NCBI GenBank assembly: GCA_903904005.1 | Contig: CAIVAR010000168.1 | Location: forward strand, 1-64,000 | DNA from: an uncultured Anaeromyxobacter sp. | GTDB taxonomy: Bacteria; Myxococcota; Myxococcia; Myxococcales; Anaeromyxobacteraceae | DNA: 64,000 nt | Direction: 5' to 3' | Shown here: positions 1 through 11,609 of the stretch, one piece after another | How the letters are laid out: each line of letters starts with the position of its first letter | Position numbering within the stretch: position 1 is the stretch's first letter | Notes under the pieces: model-generated | The model's input: only the letters and a program-made list of their open reading frames with translations | What the model was told of the DNA's origin: nothing | Databases searched by the model: none | Translations under genes and position numbers: made by a program

Positions 1-837
<837 letters not shown>

Positions 838-855
838 ACCGGCCGCCCGCGCCGC

Positions 856-1958
<1,103 letters not shown>

Positions 1959-1962
<4 letters not shown>

Positions 1963-2666
1963 GGGGAGTCCTTCCTCTCGGCGTGGATCCGCTCCACGGC
2001 GTCGAGCAGGGCGGCGGTGTCGAAGGGCTTCGGGAATACGGCGCGGGCCCCGGCGGGTGCGCCGGCGGGGAAGGCCGTCACGGCGACGACGGGGAGCCCG
2101 GGGAAGAGGGCCTCGAGACGCCGCGCCGCCGCTCCATCCGGTCCCCCCGGGAGGCGGACGTCGGCGAGCGCCGCGAAGGGGCGGGTCGGGCCGAGCCGAT
2201 CGGTGTCGAGGACCGTGCTCGCGGTGACCGTCGCGAAGCCGCGGAGCCGCAGCGCCTCGGTGAGGTTGTCGAGGAGGGCCAGGTCGTCCTCCACCACGGC
2301 CACGAGCCCGTCGCGCCGGGCCACATCGAGCAGGGCGAGGAGCCTCCCGATGGGCGCGGGCTTGGCCAGGACCGCGAGCAGCCCCTCCCGCCGGGCCGCG
2401 GCCAGGTCGGCGTCGCCGGCGTGGGCGGTGAGGACGACGGCGGGCAGGCCCGGGTCGACCTGCCGGATGGCGTGCACCAGCTCGGCCCCGGAGAGCCCGG
2501 GCATGCGCATGTCGGTCACGACCGCGTCGAAACGGGATCGCTCGACGCGGGCGAGGGCCTCGGCACCGCCGCCCGCCAGCTCGCAGGCGGCGCCGTGGTC
2601 GGCCACGATCTCGGCGAGGTTCTCGGCGAGATCGAGGTTGTCGTCGACGAACAGGTAGCGGCGCAT
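1959..2666 (-). CDS. double receiver-domain protein (REC-REC)
   Basis: 235 residues made of two complete receiver domains and nothing else. The first carries the acidic pair VDD near the N-terminus, acceptor Asp about residue 52 (VTDMRMPG) and Lys in LAKP. The second has VVEDD, acceptor Asp about 169 (ALADVRLPGG) and Lys in FPKPFD. With no output domain it should act as a phosphate shuttle or sink. It sits three bases after the globin-coupled kinase and overlaps the next hybrid kinase by four bases, so the three are probably translated together. Both acceptor sites look intact. Confidence 0.9.
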
Positions 2667-2669
2667 GGG

Positions 2670-3809
2670 TCAGGCGGCCGGGATGAGAAGCGTGAAGCGG
2701 GTGCCGCCGCCGGGCCGGGGCGCGTGGCCGACCGAGCCGCCGTGCCGCTCGGCGACCCGCTTGACGAACGCGAGCCCCAGGCCGTTTCCGTGCGCCTTCG
2801 AGGTGATGAGCGGTTCGAAGAGCCGGTCCCGGACCGACTCGGGGATCCCAGGCCCGTCGTCGTCGACCTCGAAGGCCACCATCCCCGCCTCCGGGCGGGC
2901 CACGAGCCGCACGGCGCCACGGGGCACGGTTGCCTCCACGGCGTTCATGACCAGGTTCAGGAGGGCCTGCCCGAGCTGCACCGGGTCGCCGCGGACCGTG
3001 AGCCCCGGCGGCGCGTCGGTCGAGAGGGTCACGCCGGTCGGGGGGGAGAGCGCGGCGGCGCTGGTGCGGACGAGCGCCTCGACCTCCACCGTCTCGGGCA
3101 CGAGCGGGCGGTCGCGGACCATGTCGAGGAGCCCGGTGATGATCTGGTTCGAGACCCGGACCTGGTCGGCGATGCGGTCGAGGTGCTTCGTCACCCGCTC
3201 GTCGTCGCCGGTCCGCCCCCGCAGCAGGTAGAGGGAACTCTCGATCACGCCGAGCGGGTTGCGCAGCTCGTGGCCGATCGAGCCGACGAGCTGCCCGAAG
3301 GTGGCGAGCCGCTCCGAGCGCGTGGCGCGGGAGAGCAGATCCTCCCGGTAGGTGTGGAGCATGATGGCGAGCTCGAGGTCGAGCACCTTCCCGACCGCCT
3401 CCCGGGTCCGGCGCCGGCGGTCGGGATCCGCCGGCCAGAGCCGGTCCACGGACGCCCCGAGGGCCTCGCGGACCACGTTCATGGCGCCGAACATGTAGTG
3501 CTGGGGAAGGTCGATCCGGACGTGGACCCGACCGATCCGGGAATGGGCCTCCCACCAGGCGTCGTCCCAGGGGCCGCCGATCGCCTCCTCCATCCACCGG
3601 ACCAGGGTGGTTCGGAGGTGGCCGACCTTGCTCTCCCCCCCGGCGAGCGCCCGGCGCGCCCCCTCGTGGGACAGGATCCGATCGTAGAAGAGGACCGCGA
3701 TGGCGGGGAACTCGGGAGCGGCGGCCGCCCGCAGCTCGCGCAGGGCCGACTCGTCGTCCGGCCCGAAGTCCACGTAGCGCTTCAGCTCCTGGAGGAGGGA
3801 CTCGGACAT
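2670..3809 (-). CDS. globin-coupled sensor histidine kinase
   Basis: 379 residues. The N-terminal 150 or so look like a protoglobin/globin-coupled sensor domain: an all-helical stretch with the F-helix motif [11 protein letters not shown], whose His (about residue 96) would be the proximal haem ligand. A HisKA domain follows (His about 180 in [12 protein letters not shown]), then HATPase ([23 protein letters not shown]). There are no transmembrane segments. Globin-coupled sensors bind O2, NO or CO at haem and change the activity of the output domain. Here the output is a kinase, rarer than the usual chemotaxis or diguanylate cyclase outputs. The start ATG follows a GGAGGAGG-like stretch. It is the first gene of a three-gene relay cassette. 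Haem binding is inferred from motif and context. Confidence 0.87.
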   Translation of the reverse strand: MSESLLQELKRYVDFGPDDESALRELRAAAAPEFPAIAVLFYDRILSHEGARRALAGGESKVGHLRTTLVRWMEEAIGGPWDDAWWEAHSRIGRVHVRIDLPQHYMFGAMNVVREALGASVDRLWPADPDRRRRTREAVGKVLDLELAIMLHTYREDLLSRATRSERLATFGQLVGSIGHELRNPLGVIESSLYLLRGRTGDDERVTKHLDRIADQVRVSNQIITGLLDMVRDRPLVPETVEVEALVRTSAAALSPPTGVTLSTDAPPGLTVRGDPVQLGQALLNLVMNAVEATVPRGAVRLVARPEAGMVAFEVDDDGPGIPESVRDRLFEPLITSKAHGNGLGLAFVKRVAERHGGSVGHAPRPGGGTRFTLLIPAA

Positions 3810-3917
3810 GCGCGCGGGGAATCTAGGCTCGCCGGGCCCCCGGATCAACGCAGCCGGCATGGGGAGCGCCCTCGCCGGGATCCCATCCGGGAGGCCCGGA
3901 CGAGGTAGCCTCTCCAC

Positions 3918-5024
3918 ATGCCGTCCGAATCGTCCCCCTCCGGCGGGAGCGTGACCCTCCTCGCCGGGGGCCGGGAGGCGTTCCCGCGGATGCTCGAGGC
4001 CATCCGGGGGGCGCGCCAGTCGATCCACCTCGAGATCTACTACCTGGCACGGGAGGGGGTGGGGGACCTCTTCCGCGAGGCCCTCTCGCAGGCCGCCCTC
4101 CGCGGGGTCAGGGTCCGGGTGATCCTCGACGGCTGGGGCTCCGCGCTCGACGGCCGGTGGCTCCAGTCGATGCTCGAGCCGGACGGCGCGGAGGTGCGGA
4201 TCTACCACCCGCTCCTGGCGCTCTTCACCGGCCGCTTCCGTCGCAACCACCGCAAGATCCTGCTCGTCGACGGGGAGGTGGCCTTCCTCGGCGGGATCAA
4301 CATCGCCGACGAGTACGGCCTCGTCGGGCCGGGCTGGGCTCCCGACCTGGCCGACGAGTCGCCCGAGTGGATGGACCTCGCGGTGGAGATCCGCGGCGCG
4401 CCGGCGACCTGGCTGGAGGCGCGGTTGCGCGGGGAGCGCCCGCCGCGGCAGCAAGGGCCGGTCCAGCTCCACCTCTCCGGGATCGGGGGCGGGGGGCGGC
4501 TGCGGAACCTGTACCGGCGCTCCTTCGCCGCGGCGCGCTCCGAGATCCTGGCGGCGCACGCCTACTTCCTGCCCGACCGGCGCTTCATCCGCTCCATCAC
4601 CGCCGCGGCTCGACGTGGAGTGAAGGTCACCCTGCTCCTGGCGGGGCGCAGCGACGTCCCGCTGGCCCGGGCCGGCACCCGGCGCCTCTACCGGAAGCTC
4701 GGCGAGGCGGGCGTGGAGATCCGGGAGTGGACCCGCTCCGTCCACCACGCCAAGGTCGCCGTCGTCGACGGGAAGAAGGTGCTCCTCGGGAGCTTCAACC
4801 TCGACCCGCTCTCCCTCTCCAACCTCGAATCGCTGGTGGAGATCGACGACCCGACCACCGCGGTCGCCGCCCGCCGGTGGTTCGAGGATCGGGCCGCGCT
4901 GGCGCGGCGGGTGACACCGGAGGAGACGGCGCACCGGGGCCTCGCCGGGGACCTGCTCGACCGGATCGGCTCGGCGGTGGCCCGCGTCACCGAGATGGTG
5001 GCGCGCCTGATGTCGGGTCGCTGA
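3918..5024 (+). CDS. phospholipase D superfamily, cardiolipin synthase-like
   Basis: 368 residues with two HKD motifs. The first is at His111/Lys113/Asp118, followed by GG and IN; the second is at His277/Lys279/Asp284, followed by GSFNLDPLS. This pair is the active site of the PLD superfamily, and the length and layout fit ClsB/YbhO-type cardiolipin synthases. These join phosphatidyl groups to make cardiolipin at the inner membrane. There is no N-terminal membrane helix, as in ClsB. It is transcribed divergently from the globin kinase. A different phosphatidyltransferase or phospholipase activity cannot be excluded. Confidence 0.85.
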   Translation: MPSESSPSGGSVTLLAGGREAFPRMLEAIRGARQSIHLEIYYLAREGVGDLFREALSQAALRGVRVRVILDGWGSALDGRWLQSMLEPDGAEVRIYHPLLALFTGRFRRNHRKILLVDGEVAFLGGINIADEYGLVGPGWAPDLADESPEWMDLAVEIRGAPATWLEARLRGERPPRQQGPVQLHLSGIGGGGRLRNLYRRSFAAARSEILAAHAYFLPDRRFIRSITAAARRGVKVTLLLAGRSDVPLARAGTRRLYRKLGEAGVEIREWTRSVHHAKVAVVDGKKVLLGSFNLDPLSLSNLESLVEIDDPTTAVAARRWFEDRAALARRVTPEETAHRGLAGDLLDRIGSAVARVTEMVARLMSGR

Positions 5025-5030
5025 CCCCGG

Positions 5031-5219
5031 CTACTTCGCCGGCGGGGGCGGGGGAGGTGGCGGCTTCTTGTCGTCGCCCTGCATCTCGCCCAAGGCCTTG
5101 CGGAAGCTCTTCACGCTCTCGCCGAGCCCCTGGCCGAGCTGGGGCAGCTTGCTCGCCCCGAAGAGGAGGACGACCACGACCGCGATGAGCAGGATCTCGC
5201 CGATTCCGAGTCCGAACAT
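5031..5219 (-). CDS. tatA: Sec-independent translocase subunit TatA
   Basis: 62 residues: an N-terminal FGLGIGEILLIAVVVVLLFG membrane helix, the Gly-Ala-Ser-Lys-Leu-Pro hinge, an amphipathic helix (LGESVKSFRKAL) and a short polar tail ending in a run of eight prolines before AK. This is the standard TatA/E build. TatA polymerises at the inner membrane to form the pore for folded proteins carrying twin-arginine signals. One such protein in the window is the formate dehydrogenase large subunit. It lies 18 bases downstream of the FNR-type regulator on the same strand. No tatB or tatC is present here. The proline-only stretch of the tail is unusual but harmless for the family. Confidence 0.93.
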   Translation of the reverse strand: MFGLGIGEILLIAVVVVLLFGASKLPQLGQGLGESVKSFRKALGEMQGDDKKPPPPPPPPAK

Positions 5220-5237
5220 GGGGGGATCCTACCGCGA

Positions 5238-5894
5238 TCAGGCGGTGGCGTCTTCCATTGCGATGGCCGCGAGGCGCCGGTGGTCGATCACCTTCACGCC
5301 GCGGGAGGCATCGAGAACGCCGTCCTGCTCGAGGCGGGTCAGGCAGCGGGATAGGGTCTCGGGGCGCATTCCGAGGAGTCGGGCCACCACCTGCTTGCGG
5401 ACGGCGTTGGGCCGGTCGGCGAGGAACTTGGCGTGGGCCAGCGCGAACCGGGCCACCCGCGACATGCAGTCGCCCTGGCGGAAGTTGACCTCGTCCCGCT
5501 GCATGCGCGACTCGGCCAGCATGAGATCGAGGATGACGCGCCCCGGGCTGCGCTCCGGGCCGACCCACTGGGTCATGGCGTCGCCGGCGATCCCGCAGAG
5601 CTTCACGCGCGAGAGGGCGCGGACCTCGTAGGCCGAGGGCTCGTTGGTCATGGCCTCGGTGCAGAGGAGCGAGGTGGGGCCGCGCAGGGTGAGCACGAGC
5701 TCGGCGCCACGGGGGCTCACCGCCGAGAGGGCGACGAACCCCTCCTTGACGAAGTAGACGGTGCGCGGGCGCTCGCCCTGGGCGCAGAGGCTCGCCCCCG
5801 ACTCCCGGGTGGACGGGGTGAACCGGCAACGCCCCCCGGAGGCGACGCCGAGGGTACAGGTTCCACAGTCGGTGACAGGAGCGGTCGAAATCAT
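5238..5894 (-). CDS. Crp/Fnr family regulator with FNR-like cysteines
   Basis: 218 residues from an ATG preceded by GGAGG; an upstream in-frame extension lacks a ribosome site. A cyclic-nucleotide-binding-type beta barrel is followed by a winged helix whose recognition helix reads RPETLSRCL. That gives the E-x2-S-R signature FNR uses to read TTGAT half-sites. Cysteines at about residues 10, 13 and 23, plus Cys100 in VKLCGI, resemble the four ligands of the oxygen-labile [4Fe-4S] cluster of FNR. Cys100 aligns in local context with FNR Cys122, but the N-terminal spacing (C-x2-C-x9-C) is not the canonical one. An oxygen sensor controlling anaerobic genes is likely; cluster binding is an inference. 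Confidence 0.85.
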   Translation of the reverse strand: MISTAPVTDCGTCTLGVASGGRCRFTPSTRESGASLCAQGERPRTVYFVKEGFVALSAVSPRGAELVLTLRGPTSLLCTEAMTNEPSAYEVRALSRVKLCGIAGDAMTQWVGPERSPGRVILDLMLAESRMQRDEVNFRQGDCMSRVARFALAHAKFLADRPNAVRKQVVARLLGMRPETLSRCLTRLEQDGVLDASRGVKVIDHRRLAAIAMEDATA

Positions 5895-5908
5895 GGGCAC
5901 CTCCGTGC

Positions 5909-5922
5909 TTGACCGGCGTCTA
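5909..5922 (-). promoter_or_regulatory. imperfect FNR-type dyad close to the fnr-like start
   Basis: TTGAC-CGGC-GTCTA matches 7 of 10 positions of the FNR consensus TTGAT-N4-ATCAA with the correct 4-base spacer. It lies 14 bases upstream of the regulator's start codon, where binding would block its own transcription or translation. Short dyads of this quality occur by chance, so this is a weak candidate. Confidence 0.25.
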
Positions 5923-5975
5923 GATGCACGACTCAGGCCCGGGTTTTCAGGGGGTTTTGCCGCAGAACCTGCGTA

Positions 5976-5989
5976 TTGCCCCGGATCAA
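5976..5989 (+). promoter_or_regulatory. candidate FNR-type binding site between fnr-like gene and moeA
   Basis: TTGCC-CCGG-ATCAA matches 8 of 10 consensus bases (TTGAT-N4-ATCAA) with exact spacing. It lies 68 bases upstream of moeA and about 80 upstream of the divergent FNR-type regulator. A regulator with the E-x2-S-R recognition helix would be expected to bind such a site, so control of moeA-mobB by oxygen is possible. No convincing -35/-10 pair is visible beside it. Confidence 0.35.
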
Positions 5990-6057
5990 GAGCGACCGGG
6001 CGCAAGTGTTGCGGAATTCGTCGGACAGGGAGAGGGCGAGGATGGCATCATCCGCCC

Positions 6058-7218
6058 GTGGACCGGCTCGAACCCCATCGAAGGACGGTGCTCGAAGCGA
6101 TCAAATCGCTCGGGGAGGAGCGCGTGACGCTCGCCGAGGGCTCCGGCCGGTTTCTCTCGTCGCCCGCCCTGGCGGTGCGAGCGGCCCCTCCCTTCGACTG
6201 TTCGGCGATGGACGGCTACGCGGTGCGTCACGTCGACATCCCCGGACCCGTCGAACTGGTGGTGAAGGGGCACCTCTTCGCGGGTGACCTTCCCGGGGAG
6301 CGGCTCCTTCCCGGGGAGGCGGCGCGCATCTTCACGGGCGCCTCCCTTCCGGCCGGCGCCGACGCGGTGGTGCAGGAGGAGGCGACGGAGGCGCGCGGCG
6401 CCCACGTGCTCATCCGCCACCGGCCACGCAAGGGGGAGAACGTTCGCATGGCAGGGGAGGACGTCCCCGCCGGCGGGGAGGCGCTGCCCGCCGGGACGCG
6501 GGTCGGGCCGCGGCAGGCTGCGCTCCTGGAGGCGGTGGGCTGTCGGGAACTCCGGGTCCATCGGCGGTTGAAGGTGGCGCTCCTCTCCACCGGCGACGAG
6601 GTGGTCAAGGGGCGGACGCCCGACTCGAACGGCGCGGCGCTCTCCGGACTCCTGGGCGCCTGCGGGTTCGAGGTGCGGCGGGGCGCGGTGGGCGACGACG
6701 CGGCCGCGCTGCGCGATGCGATCGCCAGCACACTGGCCGGCGCCGACGCGCTCGTCACGATCGGGGGTGTGTCGGTGGGCGAGAAGGATCTCGTGGCCGG
6801 AGCGCTCCGGGCCCTCGGCGCCGAGATCCGGGTTCACGGGGTTCCCATGAAGCCCGGGAAGCCCTTCCTCTTCGCGCTCCTCGGGGGGAAGCCCGTGCTG
6901 GGGCTGCCGGGCAGCCCGTCGGCCTGCCTGGTCGCCTTCGAGGTCTTCGCGCGGCCGGCCCTCCTCGCGCTGGCCGGCTCGGCCCGCATCGAGCGCCCCC
7001 GTGCCTGGATGCCGATCGCCGAGGCCTGCGAGGGGCGCCCCGGCCGCAGCCGGTTCCTCTGGGCGTCCATCACGCCGGACGGACGGGTCCGACCGGTGGG
7101 ACGGGACGCGGCCCAGGTGCGTGGGCCGGCCCTGGCGCAGGCGCTCGTGCGGATCGCCGAGGGGGCCGGCGACGTCCCGGAGGGGGAACGGGTGGAGACG
7201 TGGCTCCTCGAGGAGTGA
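6058..7218 (+). CDS. moeA: molybdopterin molybdenumtransferase MoeA
   Basis: 386 residues from GTG. Family landmarks are in order: APPFDCSAMDGYAVR near residue 45, STGDEVV, a SNG motif, DALVTIGGVSVGEKD, and KPGKPFLFALL followed by GLPGSPSACLVAFEVF. MoeA inserts molybdate into adenylylated molybdopterin, the last common step of molybdenum cofactor synthesis. The start is placed where similarity begins; a longer open frame upstream runs through the divergent regulator and is not credible. It overlaps mobB. The product would be needed by the formate dehydrogenase about 20 kb away. Confidence 0.93.
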   Translation: MDRLEPHRRTVLEAIKSLGEERVTLAEGSGRFLSSPALAVRAAPPFDCSAMDGYAVRHVDIPGPVELVVKGHLFAGDLPGERLLPGEAARIFTGASLPAGADAVVQEEATEARGAHVLIRHRPRKGENVRMAGEDVPAGGEALPAGTRVGPRQAALLEAVGCRELRVHRRLKVALLSTGDEVVKGRTPDSNGAALSGLLGACGFEVRRGAVGDDAAALRDAIASTLAGADALVTIGGVSVGEKDLVAGALRALGAEIRVHGVPMKPGKPFLFALLGGKPVLGLPGSPSACLVAFEVFARPALLALAGSARIERPRAWMPIAEACEGRPGRSRFLWASITPDGRVRPVGRDAAQVRGPALAQALVRIAEGAGDVPEGERVETWLLEE

Positions 7219-7757
7219 AGCGCGGCGCCCGGCGCCCGGCGCCCATGGTCGCCTTCTCCGGGCCGAGCGGCGTGGGCAAGACCACGCTGCTCGTGGCGCT
7301 CGTCCGGGAACTCGGGCGGCGCGGGCTCCGCGTCGCCGCGATCAAGCACTCCGGCCATGCCCACGGGTTCGACGTCCCGGGCAAGGACAGCGACCTCCTC
7401 CTGCGGGCCGGCGCGCACACCGTGGCCGTCCAGGGCCGGACGCAGCTCGCGACCTTCGGGGCGCCCCGCCCCGGCGGTGCGCGGGCGCTCGCCCGGATGC
7501 TCCCCCCGTCCGACCTGGTGCTCGTGGAGGGATGGAAGGCGGAGCGGCTGCCCCGGGTCGAGGTCCACCGGCGCACGGTGAGCCGGGCGTTCGCCTGCGC
7601 CCGCGGCCGCGGTTTCATCGCCGTCGTCTCCGACGAGCCCCCGCCGCGCGACCTTCCGACCTTCGCGGCAGGGGAGGTCGGGGCGATCGCCGACTTCCTC
7701 TGCGAGCGGCTCGGCGTCCGGCGGCGCGCGCGCCCGAGGGCACGCTCCTCCATGTGA
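7200..7757 (+). CDS. mobB: molybdopterin-guanine dinucleotide biosynthesis protein MobB
   Basis: 185 residues. P-loop GPSGVGKTTLL near the N-terminus, then KHSGHAHGFDVPGKDSD, the typical MobB segment, and LVEGWK. MobB is a GTP-binding accessory factor for attaching GMP to the molybdenum cofactor, making the bis-MGD form used by formate dehydrogenases. The GTG at 7200 has GGTGGAG just upstream and overlaps moeA by 19 bases. An alternative GTG at 7215 would give a 4-base overlap but a poorly spaced ribosome site. No mobA is visible in the window. Confidence 0.88.
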   Translation: MAPRGVKRGARRPAPMVAFSGPSGVGKTTLLVALVRELGRRGLRVAAIKHSGHAHGFDVPGKDSDLLLRAGAHTVAVQGRTQLATFGAPRPGGARALARMLPPSDLVLVEGWKAERLPRVEVHRRTVSRAFACARGRGFIAVVSDEPPPRDLPTFAAGEVGAIADFLCERLGVRRRARPRARSSM

Positions 7758-7777
7758 GCGGAAACTCCTCCGCTATC

Positions 7778-7807
7778 TTGACCGGGAGCCCTTCCTCCCT
7801 CTAGATT
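7778..7807 (+). promoter_or_regulatory. candidate sigma-70 promoter for the metX fusion gene
   Basis: TTGACC (7778-7783) and TAGATT (7802-7807) are 18 bases apart, about 27 bases before the start codon. A small hairpin with arms AGCGGA and TCCGCT (7757-7774) lies just ahead and may end the mobB transcript. The leader would be only about 20 bases, too short for a SAM riboswitch. Confidence 0.4.
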
Positions 7808-7833
7808 CCGCCTTCCCGTCCTCGCGCGCGGCC

Positions 7834-10068
7834 ATGCCCTTCGCCGAAAAGCCCCCCGATCCCCTGGCCCCCGCGCGGGCCGCCTTCATCGCGCCCGAGA
7901 CCCGCTTCTACGTCCCCACCGGCCCGTTCCTGCTCGAGTCGGGGGCGAGGCTCGAGCGGCTCCAGGTCGCCTTCCGCACCTGGGGACGGCTCTCGCCGGC
8001 GGGGGACAACGCGGTGGTCGTCTGCCACGCCTTCACCGGGTCGGCCGACGCCGATCGCTGGTGGACCCGGATGTTCGGTCCCGGCCGGGCCCTCGACCCG
8101 GAACGCGACTTCGTCCTTTGCGCCAACATCCTGGGAAGCTGCTACGGCACCACCGGTCCCGCCTCCATCGACCCGGCCACCGGGAACCCCTACCTGGGCA
8201 CGTTCCCGGCCATCACCGTCCGTGACATGGTCCGGGTGCAGGGCGAGCTCGCCCGGGCGCTCGGGATCCGGCGCATCCGGTCGGTGATCGGCGGTTCGCT
8301 CGGGGGGATGCAGGTCCTCGAGTGGGCGCTGCTCTTCCCCGACCTGGTCCAGTCGATCGTCCCCATCGCCAACTCCGCGCGCCACTCGGCCTGGGCCATC
8401 GGGCTCTCCGAGGCCCAGCGGCAGGCCATCGCCGCCGACCCGAGGTGGGCCGGCGGACGCTATGACCCCGCCGATCCGCCCACCGCCGGCCTGGCGGCGG
8501 CGCGCATGATGGCGATGTGCACCTACCGCGGCTTCGAGTCCTTCGAGGAGCGGTACGGGAGACGGTCCCAGTCGGCCGACCTCTTCGCCATGGAGAGCTA
8601 CCTGCGCTACCAGGGGCAGCAGCTCGTCGACCGGTTCGACCCGGCCACCTACTTCGCGCTCACCCGCGCCATGGACACCCACGACGTGGCGCGTGGGCGA
8701 GGCGACTTCGAGGCGGTGCTGCGCGGGATCCGGCAGCCGGCGCTGGTCGTGACCATCGACACCGACGTGCTCTACGTCCCGGAGGAGCAGCGGGTGATGG
8801 CGCGCCACATGCCGGGGGCTCGCCTCGAGCGGCTCGAGTCGCCCCACGGACACGACGCCTTCCTCATCCACGTCGACGAGCTCTCGGCGATGGTGGCCGA
8901 CTTCCGGGACAGGGTGGAGGGGCGGAGCACGACCCGGCCGGCGGCCCGGCCGGCCACCGGCGGCCAGGGCGTGAACCTGCTCGTCCTCGGCAAGGGGAAG
9001 GTGGGGGCGCCGCTCCTCGACCAGGTTCGCGAGCAGGCCCCGAGCCTCTCCTCCGACTACGACATCGCGCTGCGCGTGGTGGGGGTGGGGGACCGGCACG
9101 GCCTCGCCTTCGACGAGCACGGACTCGACCTGTCCCGGTGGCGCGAGGACGTGGCGGGCGCGCCGCCGACGGGCCCGTTCCGCATGCCCGGCGCGGCGGA
9201 GGTGCTCGACCGGCTGGCGAGGCTGCCCGGCGCGGTGCTCGTGGACCTCACCGCCGACCCGGCCCTGATCCCGGTCTACGCGGAGGCCTTCCGGCGGGGG
9301 ATCCACGTCGTGGGGGCGAACAAGCTCCCCCTCGCCGCCCCCACCGCCGACCGGGACCGGCTCTCGGTGGCGCGCCGGCAGGCCCACGTCCACTTCCACT
9401 ACGAGACCTCGGTGGGCGCGAGCCTGCCGCTGCTCGGAACCCTCCGCAACCTGGTTCGCACCGGCGATCGGGTCCTCACCGTGGAGGGATCCCTCTCCGG
9501 CACCGCAGGGTTCCTGCTCGCCGAGGCCGAGAAGGGCACGCCGCTCTCGCTGGCGCTCCGCTGGGCGCGGGAACTCGGCTACACCGAGGAGGATCCCCGC
9601 GACGACCTGTCGGGGCTCGATTCGGCGCGCAAGGCGGTCATCCTGGCGCGCGAGCTGGGGATGCGGCTCGACGTCGCCGACGTGGCCCTCGAGCCGCTCC
9701 TGCCCCGCGAGGCGCTCGCCGCCACCTCGCCCGCCGATCTCGTCGAGGCGCTGCGGCGGCTCGATCGCCCGTTCGCCGAGCGGGTCCTCGGCGCCCGCGG
9801 CCGGGGCAAGGTGCTCCGCTTCCTGGTCCACGTCGACGTCGACGGCGGCCGCGTCCGGGTGGGTCCGGAGGAGGTCGGACCGGATCACCGGGCCGCGCGC
9901 CTTCGCGACGTGGAGGCCTACGTGGCCGCCACCACGCTGCGCCGCTCCGGCTCGCCGCTCGTGGTCCAGGGGGCGGGGGTGGGTGGGGCGCTCACTGCCG
10001 GGGGGGTCATCACCGACGTCCTCCGGGTCGCCTCCTCCCTGGGCGTGCGCACCGGCTGGAGCGGGTAG
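7834..10068 (+). CDS. homoserine O-acetyltransferase - homoserine dehydrogenase fusion
   Basis: 744 residues. Residues 1 to about 370 are a complete MetX alpha/beta hydrolase: nucleophile Ser in GGSLGGMQVLEWAL, Asp in TIDTDVLYV, His in SPHGHDAFLI. A short linker rich in Arg, Ala, Thr and Pro follows. Residues from about 385 on are a homoserine dehydrogenase of the ThrA/MetL type, with the nucleotide loop LGKGKVG, SVGASLPLLGTLRNL, GSLSGTAGFLL and EEDPRDDLSGLDSARK. The second half reduces aspartate semialdehyde to homoserine and the first acetylates it, so two consecutive steps to methionine sit on one chain, in reverse pathway order. No aspartate kinase or ACT domain is present. One continuous frame with no stop argues against an assembly error. 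Confidence 0.92.
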   Translation: MPFAEKPPDPLAPARAAFIAPETRFYVPTGPFLLESGARLERLQVAFRTWGRLSPAGDNAVVVCHAFTGSADADRWWTRMFGPGRALDPERDFVLCANILGSCYGTTGPASIDPATGNPYLGTFPAITVRDMVRVQGELARALGIRRIRSVIGGSLGGMQVLEWALLFPDLVQSIVPIANSARHSAWAIGLSEAQRQAIAADPRWAGGRYDPADPPTAGLAAARMMAMCTYRGFESFEERYGRRSQSADLFAMESYLRYQGQQLVDRFDPATYFALTRAMDTHDVARGRGDFEAVLRGIRQPALVVTIDTDVLYVPEEQRVMARHMPGARLERLESPHGHDAFLIHVDELSAMVADFRDRVEGRSTTRPAARPATGGQGVNLLVLGKGKVGAPLLDQVREQAPSLSSDYDIALRVVGVGDRHGLAFDEHGLDLSRWREDVAGAPPTGPFRMPGAAEVLDRLARLPGAVLVDLTADPALIPVYAEAFRRGIHVVGANKLPLAAPTADRDRLSVARRQAHVHFHYETSVGASLPLLGTLRNLVRTGDRVLTVEGSLSGTAGFLLAEAEKGTPLSLALRWARELGYTEEDPRDDLSGLDSARKAVILARELGMRLDVADVALEPLLPREALAATSPADLVEALRRLDRPFAERVLGARGRGKVLRFLVHVDVDGGRVRVGPEEVGPDHRAARLRDVEAYVAATTLRRSGSPLVVQGAGVGGALTAGGVITDVLRVASSLGVRTGWSG

Positions 10069-10143
10069 GCGGGGGAGAAGGGACCGCGTCCGCCCGGATG
10101 CCCCCTCGCCGTGCTATTCCACCCGCAGGGAGGAACACCGCGC

Positions 10144-11595
<1,452 letters not shown>

Positions 11596-11609
11596 GTGTC
11601 GGAGGATCG

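Noticed and set aside
2670-4934. A longer kinase protein reaching back over the cardiolipin synthase gene.
   Set aside because: The extension is antisense to a clear HKD protein. The start at 3809 has a ribosome site and begins the globin-like domain.
7758-7833. SAM or other riboswitch ahead of the methionine gene.
   Set aside because: Only about 76 bases separate mobB from the start, the predicted leader is near 20 bases, and no aptamer-like structure is visible.
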